Shown here: in pieces, positions 50,028 to 58,495 of the stretch
Layout of the letters: every line of letters starts with the position of its first letter
Numbering within the stretch: the stretch's first letter is position 1
Assembly: GCF_003953935.1 (NCBI RefSeq)
Contig: NZ_RXLQ01000008.1
Location: 248,001 to 312,000 of the forward strand
Length of the DNA: 64,000 nt
DNA from: Massilia atriviolacea
Lineage (GTDB): Bacteria; Pseudomonadota; Gammaproteobacteria; Burkholderiales; Burkholderiaceae_D
Reading direction: 5' to 3'
Position numbers and translations under genes: made by a program
Notes under the pieces: generated by a model
What the model saw: only the letters and a program-made list of their open reading frames with translations
Database searches by the model: none
What the model was told of the DNA's origin: nothing

Positions 50028-50076
50028 GATTGCTGGGCCGGCACTAAACACCGTGCCGGACTTTTATCTGGCAACC
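50028..50076 (-). ncRNA. Structured leader element of Cache-HAMP gene 2
   Basis: In the RNA, GGTTGC pairs with GCAATC (50071-50076 with 50028-50033) and CCGGCAC with GTGCCGG (50053-50059 with 50038-50044). Against the copy at 48573, one stem pair changes from A-T to G-C and another from T-G to C-G, and an outer pair becomes G-U, so the helices are kept while the sequence changes. Similarity of the two upstream regions extends to about 50290. The rest of the 667-base gap to aceA carries this gene's promoter block (AAGCACATTAT on the plus strand, about 50209-50219) and the aceA control region. Confidence 0.55.
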
Positions 50077-50532
50077 ATCCCGCTCGTCGGCGCAACGGGA
50101 TTGGGATGAGGAATTGTTGGCTGGAATCGCACAGTCCGCCCTGGACCGCATCGCATCTGCCTGGCGACGTCGGATGCGTCATGCGGCAGTCATTAAGGAT
50201 TGCCTGAAAGCACATTATCCTACGGCATAGTAGGGGCGAGCGGGGTTTTCGAGCGATTCGCCGCGTTTTTAGTGAGAATTTTGCCCGTGTGTGTCTTCTG
50301 TGCAACACGTCCTGCCCGATTTGGGTGAAACAGGGTCCTGGCAGCGCCGCCGGGCTGATTCCCAGCCGCAAAAACGCTGCCGGATTTCATCAGGCGCGGA
50401 CGGCATTTCACAATGCAAAATGCGGTGCTGCGTCCGCACCTCGGCGCTCTTCCATTTAGAGAAATTTCATTCCGTATCATGGGATTGCGATTTCAAGTCA
50501 TTGTTTTTAAAGGTGTAAAATTTAGTTATATG

Positions 50533-50544
50533 TCTTATATAAGA
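50533..50544. promoter_or_regulatory. Palindrome upstream of aceA, putative operator
   Basis: TCTTATATAAGA is a perfect 12-bp palindrome 83 bases before the aceA ATG, inside an AT-rich stretch. Flanking bases extend the symmetry imperfectly (TGTCTTATATAAGAGT). It could be the site of a regulator of acetate or glyoxylate metabolism, or overlap the -10 region. The regulator is not identifiable from sequence. Confidence 0.45.
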
Positions 50545-50626
50545 GTGTTGTTGCAGCGCGCAAAACGGTCTATGATTTGTTCAAGGCATTTCATTTCTTA
50601 AACGGCTTTTCAATTAGGAGAACACC

Positions 50627-51925
50627 ATGGCAACTCGTGAACAGCAAGTAGCAGAACTGCAAAAAGATTGGGACACCAACCCGCGCTGGAAAGGTGTTGT
50701 ACGTAACTACACCGCGGCGGACGTGGTGCGCCTGCGCGGCTCGCTGAAGATCGAGCACACGCTGGCCAAGCGCGGCGCGGAAAAATTGTGGGACCTGGTG
50801 AACAACGAGCCGTTCGTCAACGCGCTCGGCGCCATGACCGGCAACCAGGCCATGCAGCAGGTCAAGGCCGGCCTGAAAGCCATCTACCTGTCCGGTTGGC
50901 AAGTCGCCGGCGACGCCAACGTGGCAGGCGAAATGTATCCCGACCAATCGCTGTACCCGGCCAACTCGGTGCCGCTGGTCGTGCGCCGCATCAACAACAC
51001 CTTCCAGCGCGCCGACCAGATCCAGTGGTCCGAAGGCAAGGATGACATCGATTACTTCGCCCCGATCGTGGCCGATGCCGAAGCCGGTTTCGGCGGCGTG
51101 CTGAACGCCTACGAACTGATGAAGTCGATGATCGACGCGGGCGCGGCCGGCGTGCACTTCGAAGATCAGCTGGCCTCGGTCAAGAAATGCGGCCACATGG
51201 GCGGCAAGGTGCTGGTCCCGACCCGCGAAGCCGTCGAAAAGCTGACCGCGGCGCGCCTGGCGGCCGACGTGATGGGCACCTCGACCCTGGTGATCGCCCG
51301 TACCGACGCCGAAGCGGCCGACCTGCTGACCTCGGACGTGGATGAGAACGACCGCGAATTCTGCACCGGCGAGCGCACCGTGGAAGGCTTCTACAAGGTC
51401 CGTCCGGGCATCGAGCAAGCCATTTCGCGCGCCATCGCCTATGCCCCGTTCGCCGACCTGGTCTGGTGCGAAACCGGCAAGCCGGACCTGGCCTTCGCCA
51501 AGCAGTTCGCCGATGCCGTGCACGCCAAGTTCCCGGGCAAGATGCTCGCTTACAACTGCTCGCCCTCGTTCAACTGGAAAAAGAACCTGGACGACGCCAC
51601 CATCGCCAAGTTCCAGAAAGAACTGGGCGCCATGGGCTACAAGTTCCAGTTCATCACCCTGGCCGGCTTCCACGCCCTGAACTACGGCATGTTCAACCTG
51701 GCGCACGGCTATGCGCGGCGCCAGATGTCGGCCTTCGTGGAACTGCAGGAAGCCGAATTCGCCGCCGCCGACAAGGGCTTTACGGCCGTCAAGCACCAGC
51801 GCGAAGTCGGTACCGGCTACTTCGACGCCGTTACCCAGACCATCCAGCAAAACCAGAGCTCGACCACCGCGCTGCATGGTTCGACCGAAGATGAGCAATT
51901 CTTCGACGAAAAGAAAGTAGCTTAA
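50627..51925 (+). CDS. aceA: Isocitrate lyase
   Basis: Isocitrate lyase splits isocitrate into glyoxylate and succinate, the first step of the glyoxylate bypass for growth on acetate or fatty acids. The 432-residue protein is the short bacterial class. It has the active-site signature KKCGHMGGK with catalytic Cys, and [24 protein letters not shown], and [15 protein letters not shown] 50627 follows TAGGAGAA. Malate synthase is not adjacent. A palindromic putative operator lies upstream. Confidence 0.97.
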   Translation: MATREQQVAELQKDWDTNPRWKGVVRNYTAADVVRLRGSLKIEHTLAKRGAEKLWDLVNNEPFVNALGAMTGNQAMQQVKAGLKAIYLSGWQVAGDANVAGEMYPDQSLYPANSVPLVVRRINNTFQRADQIQWSEGKDDIDYFAPIVADAEAGFGGVLNAYELMKSMIDAGAAGVHFEDQLASVKKCGHMGGKVLVPTREAVEKLTAARLAADVMGTSTLVIARTDAEAADLLTSDVDENDREFCTGERTVEGFYKVRPGIEQAISRAIAYAPFADLVWCETGKPDLAFAKQFADAVHAKFPGKMLAYNCSPSFNWKKNLDDATIAKFQKELGAMGYKFQFITLAGFHALNYGMFNLAHGYARRQMSAFVELQEAEFAAADKGFTAVKHQREVGTGYFDAVTQTIQQNQSSTTALHGSTEDEQFFDEKKVA

Positions 51926-52021
51926 ACGCTATTGAAATGCGGCGCTTCCACAAGGAGCGCCGCCAGCGCGACGGCGAGCGCAAGCCAGGACAAGCGCCGT
52001 CGCGCGCCTTACGGTTGGAAA

Positions 52022-52087
52022 CACACAGCGCCTTCCCCCTTGCCCGCAGCGTGCCGACGCTGCGCAGGCAAGGGGGAGGGCGTTGTG
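52022..52087. repeat. Long intergenic hairpin between aceA and rlmJ
   Basis: CACACAGCGCCTTCCCCCTT and onward to GCAGCG pairs with CGCTGC...GGCAAGGGGGAGGGCGTTGTG, giving a nearly continuous stem of about 27 pairs with a 6-base loop. There is no T run, so it is not a standard terminator. A smaller hairpin GCGGCGCT / AGCGCCGC (51939-51963) closer to aceA also lacks a T run. Its length suggests a dispersed repeat or an mRNA-stabilising structure. Confidence 0.6.
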
Positions 52088-52171
52088 CATTTACGCGCTT
52101 TTTGCGTCCGAACCGGCTTTATGGAGGATAATGGCGGCTCAGATCCCCCTTTTTTATGGAATTCCCCCTTT

Positions 52172-53386
52172 ATGTTGAGCTACCGCCACGCCTTTCACGC
52201 GGGTAATCACGCCGACGTCCTGAAGCATTTCGTGCAGATCCAGCTGCTCGACTACATGAATCAGAAGGACACGGCCTACACCTATATCGACACCCACTCC
52301 GGTGCCGGCGTGTATGCGCTCGATGGCGGTTACGCGTCCAAGAACGCCGAGTACGAAACCGGCATCGGCCCGTTGTGGGAACGCAAGGACCTGCCCAAGC
52401 CGCTGGCCGAGTACGTCAACCTGGTCAAGGAACTCAATCCGAGCGGCAAGATGCGCTACTACCCGGGGTCGCCGTACTGCGCCGACAAGGTCATGCGCGA
52501 ACACGACCGCCTGCGCCTGTTCGAACTGCATCCGGCCGACAGCAAGATCCTGGCCGACAATTTCCGCAAGGTCGAGGCGCACGCCGCCGCCCAGGGCGAG
52601 CGCCCCAGCGCGCGCGGACGGCGCGTGCTGATCGAGCGCGGCGACGGTTTCCACGCCCTCAAGACCCTGCTGCCGCCGCCCTCGCGCCGCGCGCTGGTGC
52701 TGATCGACCCGCCCTACGAAGACAAGCAGGATTACCGCAAGGTGCGCGATGCGCTGGAAGACGCGCTGGTGCGCTTCCCGTCGGGTATCTACGCGATCTG
52801 GTATCCGGTGCTGCAGCGCATGGAATCGCGCCAGTTTGCCGACAAGCTCAAGCGCCTGGCGGCCAAGGACTGGCTCAACGTCACCCTGACCATCACCACC
52901 CCCGGCCCGGATGGTTTCGGCCTGCACAGCAGCGGCATGTTCATCCTCAATCCGCCGTACACGCTGGAGCCGACCCTGCGCCAGATCATGCCCTACCTGG
53001 TGCAAGTGCTGGGCAAGAATGCCGACGCCACCTATGTGCTCGAAAAAGGCACCCAGGTGACCGGCACGGCCAGCGCCCGCACCGGCGCCAACGGCGCCTT
53101 GCGCATGCCTGTCGGTAACGCCCGCAAGGCCAGTCCGACTTCCGGCACCGGCAGCCTGCGCCTGCCCGGACAGGCGCCGGCCGGCACCCCCGGCGCGGCG
53201 GGCGCTCCGGCACGCGCGCCGGGCGCCAAGCGCTCCAGCATTGCCGCGGCCGCGGCCGGCAAGAGCGCCCGGCCGACCGAAGCGGGCGTCACGCGCAAGA
53301 GCGCGCGCCCTGCCCAGGGCGACACGGCGGGCAAGAGTGCCCGGCCGAGCGGTCCTCGCAACAGCGGTCCACGCCGTCCTTCGTAG
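52172..53386 (+). CDS. rlmJ: 23S rRNA (adenine-2030-N6)-methyltransferase RlmJ with basic C-terminal tail
   Basis: RlmJ methylates A2030 of 23S rRNA before 50S assembly ends. The N-terminal 296 residues are the whole enzyme: MLSYRHAFHAGNHADVLKH, YIDTHSGAGVYAL (SAM site), FELHPAD, and the catalytic VLIDPPYEDKQDY. The E. coli enzyme is about 280 residues; this one has 404. The extra tail (about 297-404) is Ala/Gly/Pro/Arg-rich and has three KSARP repeats, as in disordered RNA-binding extensions. I start at ATG 52172 because the family begins MLSYRHAFHAGN; the frame is open for 80 more codons but those cross the long hairpin. Confidence 0.94.
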   Translation: MLSYRHAFHAGNHADVLKHFVQIQLLDYMNQKDTAYTYIDTHSGAGVYALDGGYASKNAEYETGIGPLWERKDLPKPLAEYVNLVKELNPSGKMRYYPGSPYCADKVMREHDRLRLFELHPADSKILADNFRKVEAHAAAQGERPSARGRRVLIERGDGFHALKTLLPPPSRRALVLIDPPYEDKQDYRKVRDALEDALVRFPSGIYAIWYPVLQRMESRQFADKLKRLAAKDWLNVTLTITTPGPDGFGLHSSGMFILNPPYTLEPTLRQIMPYLVQVLGKNADATYVLEKGTQVTGTASARTGANGALRMPVGNARKASPTSGTGSLRLPGQAPAGTPGAAGAPARAPGAKRSSIAAAAAGKSARPTEAGVTRKSARPAQGDTAGKSARPSGPRNSGPRRPS

Positions 53387-53437
53387 TATAGTCATCGCAG
53401 GGCGCCGTGGTCGGCGCGCCTGTTTTCCGGATTTCCC

Positions 53438-54697
53438 ATGCCTATTGACACCGTGGCCGAGCTGGCGCTGCCGTCCGACGATTTTTTCCTTGCGCGCCAA
53501 CCGATTCTCGGACGTAACCAGCGCCTGGTCGCCTTCGAACTCCTGTTTCGCAGTGCCCATGGCGGCGACGCGAATGTGACCGATCACGCCGCCGCCACGG
53601 CGGCCGTGATTGCGCACGCTTCCCAGCTCGGCATGGCCAAGGTGGTCGGCGAGCGCCTGGCCTTCGTGAATGTCGACGACATCGTGCTGATGAGCGACTT
53701 CGTGCGCTTCCTGCCGCACGACAAGGTGATCCTGGAAATCCTGGAAACGGTCGAGGCCACGCCGGCGCTGGTCGCCCGGGTGGCCGAGCTCAAGGGCTTC
53801 GGCTTCCGCTTCGCCCTCGACGACGTGGTCGACGAGTCGGACGACGTGCGCAAGCTGGTCGACCTGGTCGACATCATCAAGGTCGACGTGCAGGCGGTGC
53901 CCGCTTCGGCCCTGCCCGGGCTGGTGGCGGCCTTCAAGGGGCGCAACAAGAAGCTGCTGGCCGAAAAAGTCGAGACGGTCGGGGAATTCGAGACCTGCAT
54001 GGCGCTCGGTTTCGAGTATTTCCAGGGTTACTATTTCGCGCGTCCGGCCATCCTCAGCGGCAAGAAGATCGCGCCGTCGGAACTGGTGATCCTGCGCCTG
54101 CTGGACCTGATCAATTCCGACGCCGACAACGCCGAGATCGAGCGCGCCGTCAAGCGCGACGCCCTGATCAGCCTGAACCTGCTGCGCCTGGTCAACACCC
54201 CGGCGGCGGGCGCGCGCGGGCGCATCGATTCGCTGACCGAGGCCCTGTACGTGCTGGGGCGCCAGCAATTGCAGCGCTGGCTGCAGATTTTGCTGTACGC
54301 CAAACCGGGAGCGGCGGTCGAACTCAATTCCCCGCTGCTGCAGATGGCCACCACGCGCGGCAAGCTGATGGAGCTGATGACGCACAAAGTGCGGCCCGAG
54401 CGGCGCGTCAGTGCCGAGGCCGGTTTCACGGTGGGCATCATGTCGCTGATGGATGCGCTGTTCTCGATGTCGATGCAGGACGTCCTGGGCACCGTGGTGG
54501 TGGCCGACGAAGTGCGCGCCGCCCTGCTCGAACGCGAAGGCGTGCTGGGCGACATGCTCAAGGTGGTCGAGCTGGTCGAAAACCCCCGGCGCGGGACCGA
54601 ACTGTCCAGGGCGCTCAAGTCGCTCGGCCTGAGCGCGAAAACCATGCGCGAGATCGAGATGGAGGCGTTCGGCTGGGTCAATGAGCTGGTGGCCTGA
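53438..54697 (+). CDS. EAL-like / HDOD signalling protein
   Basis: The 419-residue protein has an N-terminal EAL-like domain (FLARQPILGRNQRLVAFELLFRS to FEYFQGYYFARP). The EAL motif is ELL, and the usual metal-binding set is not recognisable, so it is probably inactive as a c-di-GMP phosphodiesterase. The C-terminal HDOD domain spans about 200-419 (LLDLINSDADNAEIERAVKRDALISLNLLRLVN). This EAL-HDOD layout, as in YuxH and CdgJ, is associated with motility and second-messenger networks. It is monocistronic. Confidence 0.88.
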   Translation: MPIDTVAELALPSDDFFLARQPILGRNQRLVAFELLFRSAHGGDANVTDHAAATAAVIAHASQLGMAKVVGERLAFVNVDDIVLMSDFVRFLPHDKVILEILETVEATPALVARVAELKGFGFRFALDDVVDESDDVRKLVDLVDIIKVDVQAVPASALPGLVAAFKGRNKKLLAEKVETVGEFETCMALGFEYFQGYYFARPAILSGKKIAPSELVILRLLDLINSDADNAEIERAVKRDALISLNLLRLVNTPAAGARGRIDSLTEALYVLGRQQLQRWLQILLYAKPGAAVELNSPLLQMATTRGKLMELMTHKVRPERRVSAEAGFTVGIMSLMDALFSMSMQDVLGTVVVADEVRAALLEREGVLGDMLKVVELVENPRRGTELSRALKSLGLSAKTMREIEMEAFGWVNELVA

Positions 54698-54791
54698 AGG
54701 GCATGCGCCCTGGCATCTGGCGCGGCGCGGCGGCGCGGGAGGCTGGTATTCCGGCTGAAAACAGGATTGTCGGCAGCCGGACTTCGCCAGC

Positions 54792-55538
54792 TTACGCCAG
54801 CAACAGGAACACGGTCGGTTTCTTGTGGAAATCCGGCGCCTTGCCGGCCGCCAGCAGCGATTTCCATTTTCCGCCATTCAAGGTGCGGATCGACTCGCTC
54901 GGCAGGCTCAGGTCGGTCGCCACGCAGATCAGGGTGCCCGGCTGGCAGGCGCCGACCAGGGCTTCGAGCATGGCGCCGTTGCGGTAGGGCGTTTCGATCA
55001 GCAACTGGGTCTGCTTTTCCGCGCGCGAACGCGCTTCCAGCTCCTTGATGCGCTTGGTGCGCAGGGCGGCGTCGGTCGGCAGGTAGCCATGGAAGGCGAA
55101 ACTCTGCCCGTTCAAGCCGCTCGCCATCACCGCCAGCAGCAGCGAGGACGGCCCCACCAGCGGCCGCACGGGAATGCCGCGCTCATGCGCCAGGCGCACC
55201 AGGTCGGCGCCGGGATCGGCCACCGCCGGCACGCCCGCTTCCGAGATCAGCCCGGCATCGCGCCCGGCCAGCAGCGGTTCCAGCAAACCGGCCAGCGCTT
55301 GCGCCGGGGTGTTGACGTTCAGCTCGGCAATCTCGATTTCCTGCAAGGTGCTTGCCAGGGGATGGCGCACGGCGATCAGTTTCAGGAAGCCGCGCGCGGT
55401 CTTGGCGTTTTCCGCGACAAAATAGTCGAGGCGCGACGTCAGCGCCTGCACTTGCTCGGGAATGATGTGGGCGAGCGCGTCGCTGGCCGGGTCGGCCGGG
55501 CCGAGGGTGTTGGGGATCAGGTATAAAGTGCCGGACAT
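54792..55538 (-). CDS. RsmI-like SAM-dependent methyltransferase
   Basis: The 248-residue product belongs to the tetrapyrrole (corrin/porphyrin) methylase fold, in the subgroup related to RsmI, which 2'-O-methylates C1402 of 16S rRNA. Landmarks are GTLYLIPNTLGPADP, YFVAENAKTARGFLK, GLISEAGVPAVADPG and VRPLVGPSSLLLAVMASGLNGQSFAFHGYLP. Several details, such as the 'NTLGP' start and 'EAGVPAVADPG', mark it as the second paralogue found in many betaproteobacteria rather than canonical RsmI, so I give no symbol. ATG 55538 is 5 bases after the maf stop, so the two are cotranscribed. Confidence 0.86.
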   Translation of the reverse strand: MSGTLYLIPNTLGPADPASDALAHIIPEQVQALTSRLDYFVAENAKTARGFLKLIAVRHPLASTLQEIEIAELNVNTPAQALAGLLEPLLAGRDAGLISEAGVPAVADPGADLVRLAHERGIPVRPLVGPSSLLLAVMASGLNGQSFAFHGYLPTDAALRTKRIKELEARSRAEKQTQLLIETPYRNGAMLEALVGACQPGTLICVATDLSLPSESIRTLNGGKWKSLLAAGKAPDFHKKPTVFLLLA

Positions 55539-55543
55539 AATGC

Positions 55544-56146
55544 TCACTGTTGAAAAAAGGTAAAGCCGGCGCGCCGCAGCATGCCCGTCAGGGCGATCAG
55601 CGGCAGGCCGGTGAGGGCGGTCGGGTCGGTGCTGTCGATGCGTTCCAGGATGGCGATGCCGAGCGCTTCGTTCTTGGCGCTGCCGGCGCAATCGTAGGGT
55701 TGCTCGATCCGCAGGTAGGCGTCCAGTTCGGCATCGGGCAGGTCGCGCACCGTCACGAAGGTCTGCACGTTCTCCACCTGCGCCGTGCCGCCGCGGCCAT
55801 CCCACAGGCACAGGGCGGTGTGGAACACCACGCGCCGCCCGCGCATCGTCCGCAGCTGGGCCAGGGCGTTCGCGTGGTTGCCGGGCTTGCCGATCTGCAG
55901 GCCGTCGAGCGTGGCGACCTGGTCGGAGCCGATCACCACGCTGCCGGGCGCGCGCGCGGCCACCGCTTCGGCCTTGGCGCGCGCCAGGCGCAGCGCGGTC
56001 GCTTCGGGCGCTTCGCCGGCCAGCGGGGTTTCATCGATATCGGGCACCAGCACCTCGAAGGGCAGGCGCAGGCGTTCGAGCAATTCGCGCCGGTAAGCGG
56101 AGCCCGATGCAAGAATTAGCCGCGCGGCGGCGGAAGTTGGTATCAT
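55544..56146 (-). CDS. Maf-family nucleoside triphosphate pyrophosphatase (YceF-like)
   Basis: Maf proteins hydrolyse non-canonical nucleotides. The 200-residue protein has the family core: LILASGSAYRRELLERLRLPFEVLVPDIDETP, VIGSDQVATLDG, GKPGNHANALAQLRTMRGR and CAGSAKNEALGIAILERIDSTDPTALTGLPL. The GSDQV version and SAKNEALG resemble the YceF subgroup, which prefers 7-methyl-GTP. I start at MIPTSAAARLILASGS (56146). It is divergent from yceD, a common arrangement. Confidence 0.9.
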   Translation of the reverse strand: MIPTSAAARLILASGSAYRRELLERLRLPFEVLVPDIDETPLAGEAPEATALRLARAKAEAVAARAPGSVVIGSDQVATLDGLQIGKPGNHANALAQLRTMRGRRVVFHTALCLWDGRGGTAQVENVQTFVTVRDLPDAELDAYLRIEQPYDCAGSAKNEALGIAILERIDSTDPTALTGLPLIALTGMLRRAGFTFFQQ

Positions 56147-56268
56147 GTCGTACTTAAGTCCTGTTGGCTGTCCCGGTAAGCGGGCGCAGCGGGATTCATC
56201 CGGCGGGCGCGGCGTGGCTGCGCCAGCAACAGTGCGCGGCTCCGTGCCCAAATAATCGCGCTAAGTCT

Positions 56269-56298
56269 TTGACTCCACAACGAGAAGCCTGTTATTAT
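56269..56298 (+). promoter_or_regulatory. Sigma-70-type promoter of yceD-rpmF
   Basis: TTGACT (56269-56274) and TATTAT (56293-56298) are separated by 18 bases. Transcription would start about 20 bases before the yceD ATG. Both hexamers differ from consensus by one base. Confidence 0.7.
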
Positions 56299-56326
56299 CG
56301 CAGGTTTTCCGGGGAAAATTTCTGCA

Positions 56327-56824
56327 ATGAGTGCTTTTGTCATCGACGCTTTCGAGTTTTGTCGAAGCAACGGCCATCGCGAGGGCGTCACGCCTGTCGC
56401 TGAAATGAGCCGGTTGAACAAGGATTGTGCCGACCAGTCGGGCCAGATCGCCTGGGCCATCGATGGATCGACCAGCAAGCAAGGCTATCCGCAAATGACC
56501 CTGTCGGTGTCCGGCACGGTGCAGCTGGTATGCCAGCGTTGCCTGGCCCCGTTCGCCTACGACATGGATTCGTCCACCGTGCTGATGCTCGGCAAGGACG
56601 ACGAGCATGCGGACGAGATCGAAGAAGTCCTGAACGACGAGAGCATCGACGTCATCGTCGGCAGCCGCGAATGCGATATCCGCGACCTGTTCGAAGACGA
56701 GGCCTTGCTGGCCCTGCCGCAAGTGCCGAAACACGAGGCCTGCCCGGACAACAAGCTGCTCGACGCGGCCAGGTCCGACAAGCCATCGCCGTTTGCGGGG
56801 CTGAAGCATCTCAAGCCGGAATAG
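56327..56824 (+). CDS. yceD: YceD/DUF177 protein
   Basis: The 165-residue DUF177 protein (YceD) is encoded upstream of rpmF in most proteobacteria and is linked to 23S rRNA accumulation. It has the hallmark CQRCLAPF (CxxC) in the middle, an acidic DDEHADEIEEVLNDESIDV segment and EDEALLALPQVPKH near the end. ATG 56327 follows GGGGAA. The gap of 220 bases to rpmF is larger than usual for the pair and holds a foldable leader. Confidence 0.93.
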   Translation: MSAFVIDAFEFCRSNGHREGVTPVAEMSRLNKDCADQSGQIAWAIDGSTSKQGYPQMTLSVSGTVQLVCQRCLAPFAYDMDSSTVLMLGKDDEHADEIEEVLNDESIDVIVGSRECDIRDLFEDEALLALPQVPKHEACPDNKLLDAARSDKPSPFAGLKHLKPE

Positions 56825-56907
56825 CCGTCGAGCCGGGAATGGCTGAAATACAGGGCTGAAATACAGAACAAGTAGCAGTGAAGAACGTGTCAAACGCGTG
56901 TTGTAGT

Positions 56908-56983
56908 CGAGTATGGCATTGGTAGTAAAGGTAGGTCCGTGTTAAACGTGTCGGCAAAGAAGTTTTGCCGCTGGGATACTCGA
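56908..56983 (+). promoter_or_regulatory. Foldable leader before rpmF
   Basis: TCGAGTAT (56908-56915) pairs with ATACTCGA (56976-56983). Inside, CGGCAAA pairs with TTTGCCG (56952-56958 and 56964-56970) around loop GAAGT. There is no T run. It could be a leader structure for L32 control or an RNA-processing site. A TTAGAAT box closer to the gene may be a promoter. Confidence 0.4.
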
Positions 56984-57044
56984 TTCGCATGTATTTGCCG
57001 ATCGATTGTGTTAGAATTTTAGAACTTATGTATTAGGAGTCATC

Positions 57045-57227
57045 ATGGCTGTTCAGCAAAATAAGAAAACCCCTTCGAAGCGCGGCATGCACCGTTCGCA
57101 CGACTTCCTGGTCGCGCCACAACTGGGCATCGAGCCAACCACCGGTGAAACGCACCTGCGTCACCACATCAGCCCTAACGGCTTTTACCGTGGTCGCAAG
57201 GTTCTCAAAACCAAAAACGACGAGTAA
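57045..57227 (+). CDS. rpmF: Ribosomal protein L32
   Basis: L32 is a 60-residue protein of the large subunit. It begins [20 protein letters not shown] and contains [14 protein letters not shown], the family C-terminus. The zinc-binding cysteines of the C+ form are absent, so it is the zinc-free type. ATG 57045 follows AGGAG. A terminator lies just downstream, so some transcripts end before plsX. Confidence 0.97.
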   Translation: MAVQQNKKTPSKRGMHRSHDFLVAPQLGIEPTTGETHLRHHISPNGFYRGRKVLKTKNDE

Positions 57228-57253
57228 TCGACGTTTTAGTTTGAGTAAGATAA

Positions 57254-57296
57254 AAGCGGTGCAACGACTATTTTGTGCGTCGCACCGCTTTTTCTT
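57254..57296 (+). terminator. Terminator after rpmF
   Basis: AAGCGGTGC (57254-57262) pairs with GCACCGCTT (57282-57290), followed by TTTCTTT. Partial readthrough is likely because plsX usually follows rpmF in one operon. Confidence 0.78.
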
Positions 57297-57423
57297 TGTC
57301 ACCGGCTGCAAACCAGCTTTGCACACCGTCATTTCGAATTACGCAGACTCTGCTTGGCGCTCGTCCACATTCAGATCGCATCCTGCCGCCACACGCTGTT
57401 GAGTCGCGGTACGAATCCACAAA

Positions 57424-58485
57424 ATGACAATTAAAATTTCCATTGACTGCATGGGCGGCGATCATGGCCCCTCAGTTACTATCCCCGCAGCACTCTCTTT
57501 CCTTTCCAGCGAACCTGAAGCAGAACTGATTCTGGTCGGCCTGCAGGACGAGTTGCGCGCTGAACTGAAAAAACACAAGGCCGACAGCCATCCGCGCCTG
57601 TCCATCCTGCATGCTTCCGAAGTGGTGACGATGGACGATCCCATCGAAATCGCGCTGCGCCGCAAGAAGGATTCGTCGATGCGCGTGGCGATCGAGCTGG
57701 TCAAGGACGGCAAGGCCCAGGCCTGCGTGTCCGCCGGCAATACCGGCGCCCTGATGGCGGTCTCGCGCTATGTGCTCAAGACCATGGCCGGGGTCGACCG
57801 TCCCGCCATTTGCTCGATCCTTCCCAACCAGAAAGACGGCCCGACCTATATGCTGGACCTGGGCGCGAACGTCGACTGCGAGCCCCATCACCTGCACCAG
57901 TTCGCCATCATGGGCTCGGTGCTGGTCTCGGCCATGGAAGGGATCCAGCGTCCCACCATCGGCCTGCTCAACGTCGGCACCGAGGAAATCAAGGGCAATG
58001 AAGTAGTCAAGTCCACCGCCAGGCTGCTGCGCGAAGACCACGAGCGCGGCGCCCTGAATTTCTTCGGCAATGTCGAAGGCAACGATATTTTCAAGGGCAC
58101 CACCGACATCGTGGTGTGCGACGGTTTCGTCGGCAACGTCACGCTCAAGGCGGCCGAGGGACTGGGCCGCTTCGTCAAGGATGCGCTGACCACCGAGTTC
58201 AAGCGGAACCCGCTGACCATGCTCGGCGCCCTGATCGCGCGCGGCGCCCTGAAAAAATTCTCCAACCGCTTCAATCCATCGCGCTACAACGGCGCCAGCC
58301 TGCTCGGTTTGCGCGGCCTGGTGTTCAAGAGCCATGGCAGCGCCGATGCGTACTCGTATGAGTGGGCGATCAAAAGGGCGTTCGACGCGGCAAAATACAA
58401 TGTGCAGGAGCAGCTCTCGGCCATGATTACCGAGCTGATGCCCCGCACGCCTGACCCGGAAGTGCCAGGAATAACCCACTCGTAG
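57424..58485 (+). CDS. plsX: Phosphate acyltransferase PlsX
   Basis: PlsX makes acyl-phosphate from acyl-ACP for phospholipid synthesis. The 353-residue protein has [14 protein letters not shown] at the N-terminus, [46 protein letters not shown], and [17 protein letters not shown]. It leads the plsX-fabHDG-acpP-fabF run. The stop is 10 bases before fabH. Confidence 0.96.
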   Translation: MTIKISIDCMGGDHGPSVTIPAALSFLSSEPEAELILVGLQDELRAELKKHKADSHPRLSILHASEVVTMDDPIEIALRRKKDSSMRVAIELVKDGKAQACVSAGNTGALMAVSRYVLKTMAGVDRPAICSILPNQKDGPTYMLDLGANVDCEPHHLHQFAIMGSVLVSAMEGIQRPTIGLLNVGTEEIKGNEVVKSTARLLREDHERGALNFFGNVEGNDIFKGTTDIVVCDGFVGNVTLKAAEGLGRFVKDALTTEFKRNPLTMLGALIARGALKKFSNRFNPSRYNGASLLGLRGLVFKSHGSADAYSYEWAIKRAFDAAKYNVQEQLSAMITELMPRTPDPEVPGITHS

Positions 58486-58495
58486 GACGGCCAGC

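Noticed and set aside
48573-50076. c-di-GMP (GEMM) riboswitch upstream of the sensor genes
   Set aside because: The leader lacks the GEMM core and its tetraloop-receptor sequences; only the generic two-helix fold is present.
57268-57465. Minus-strand frame between rpmF and plsX
   Set aside because: It is antisense to the terminator and the plsX start, with no ribosome site.
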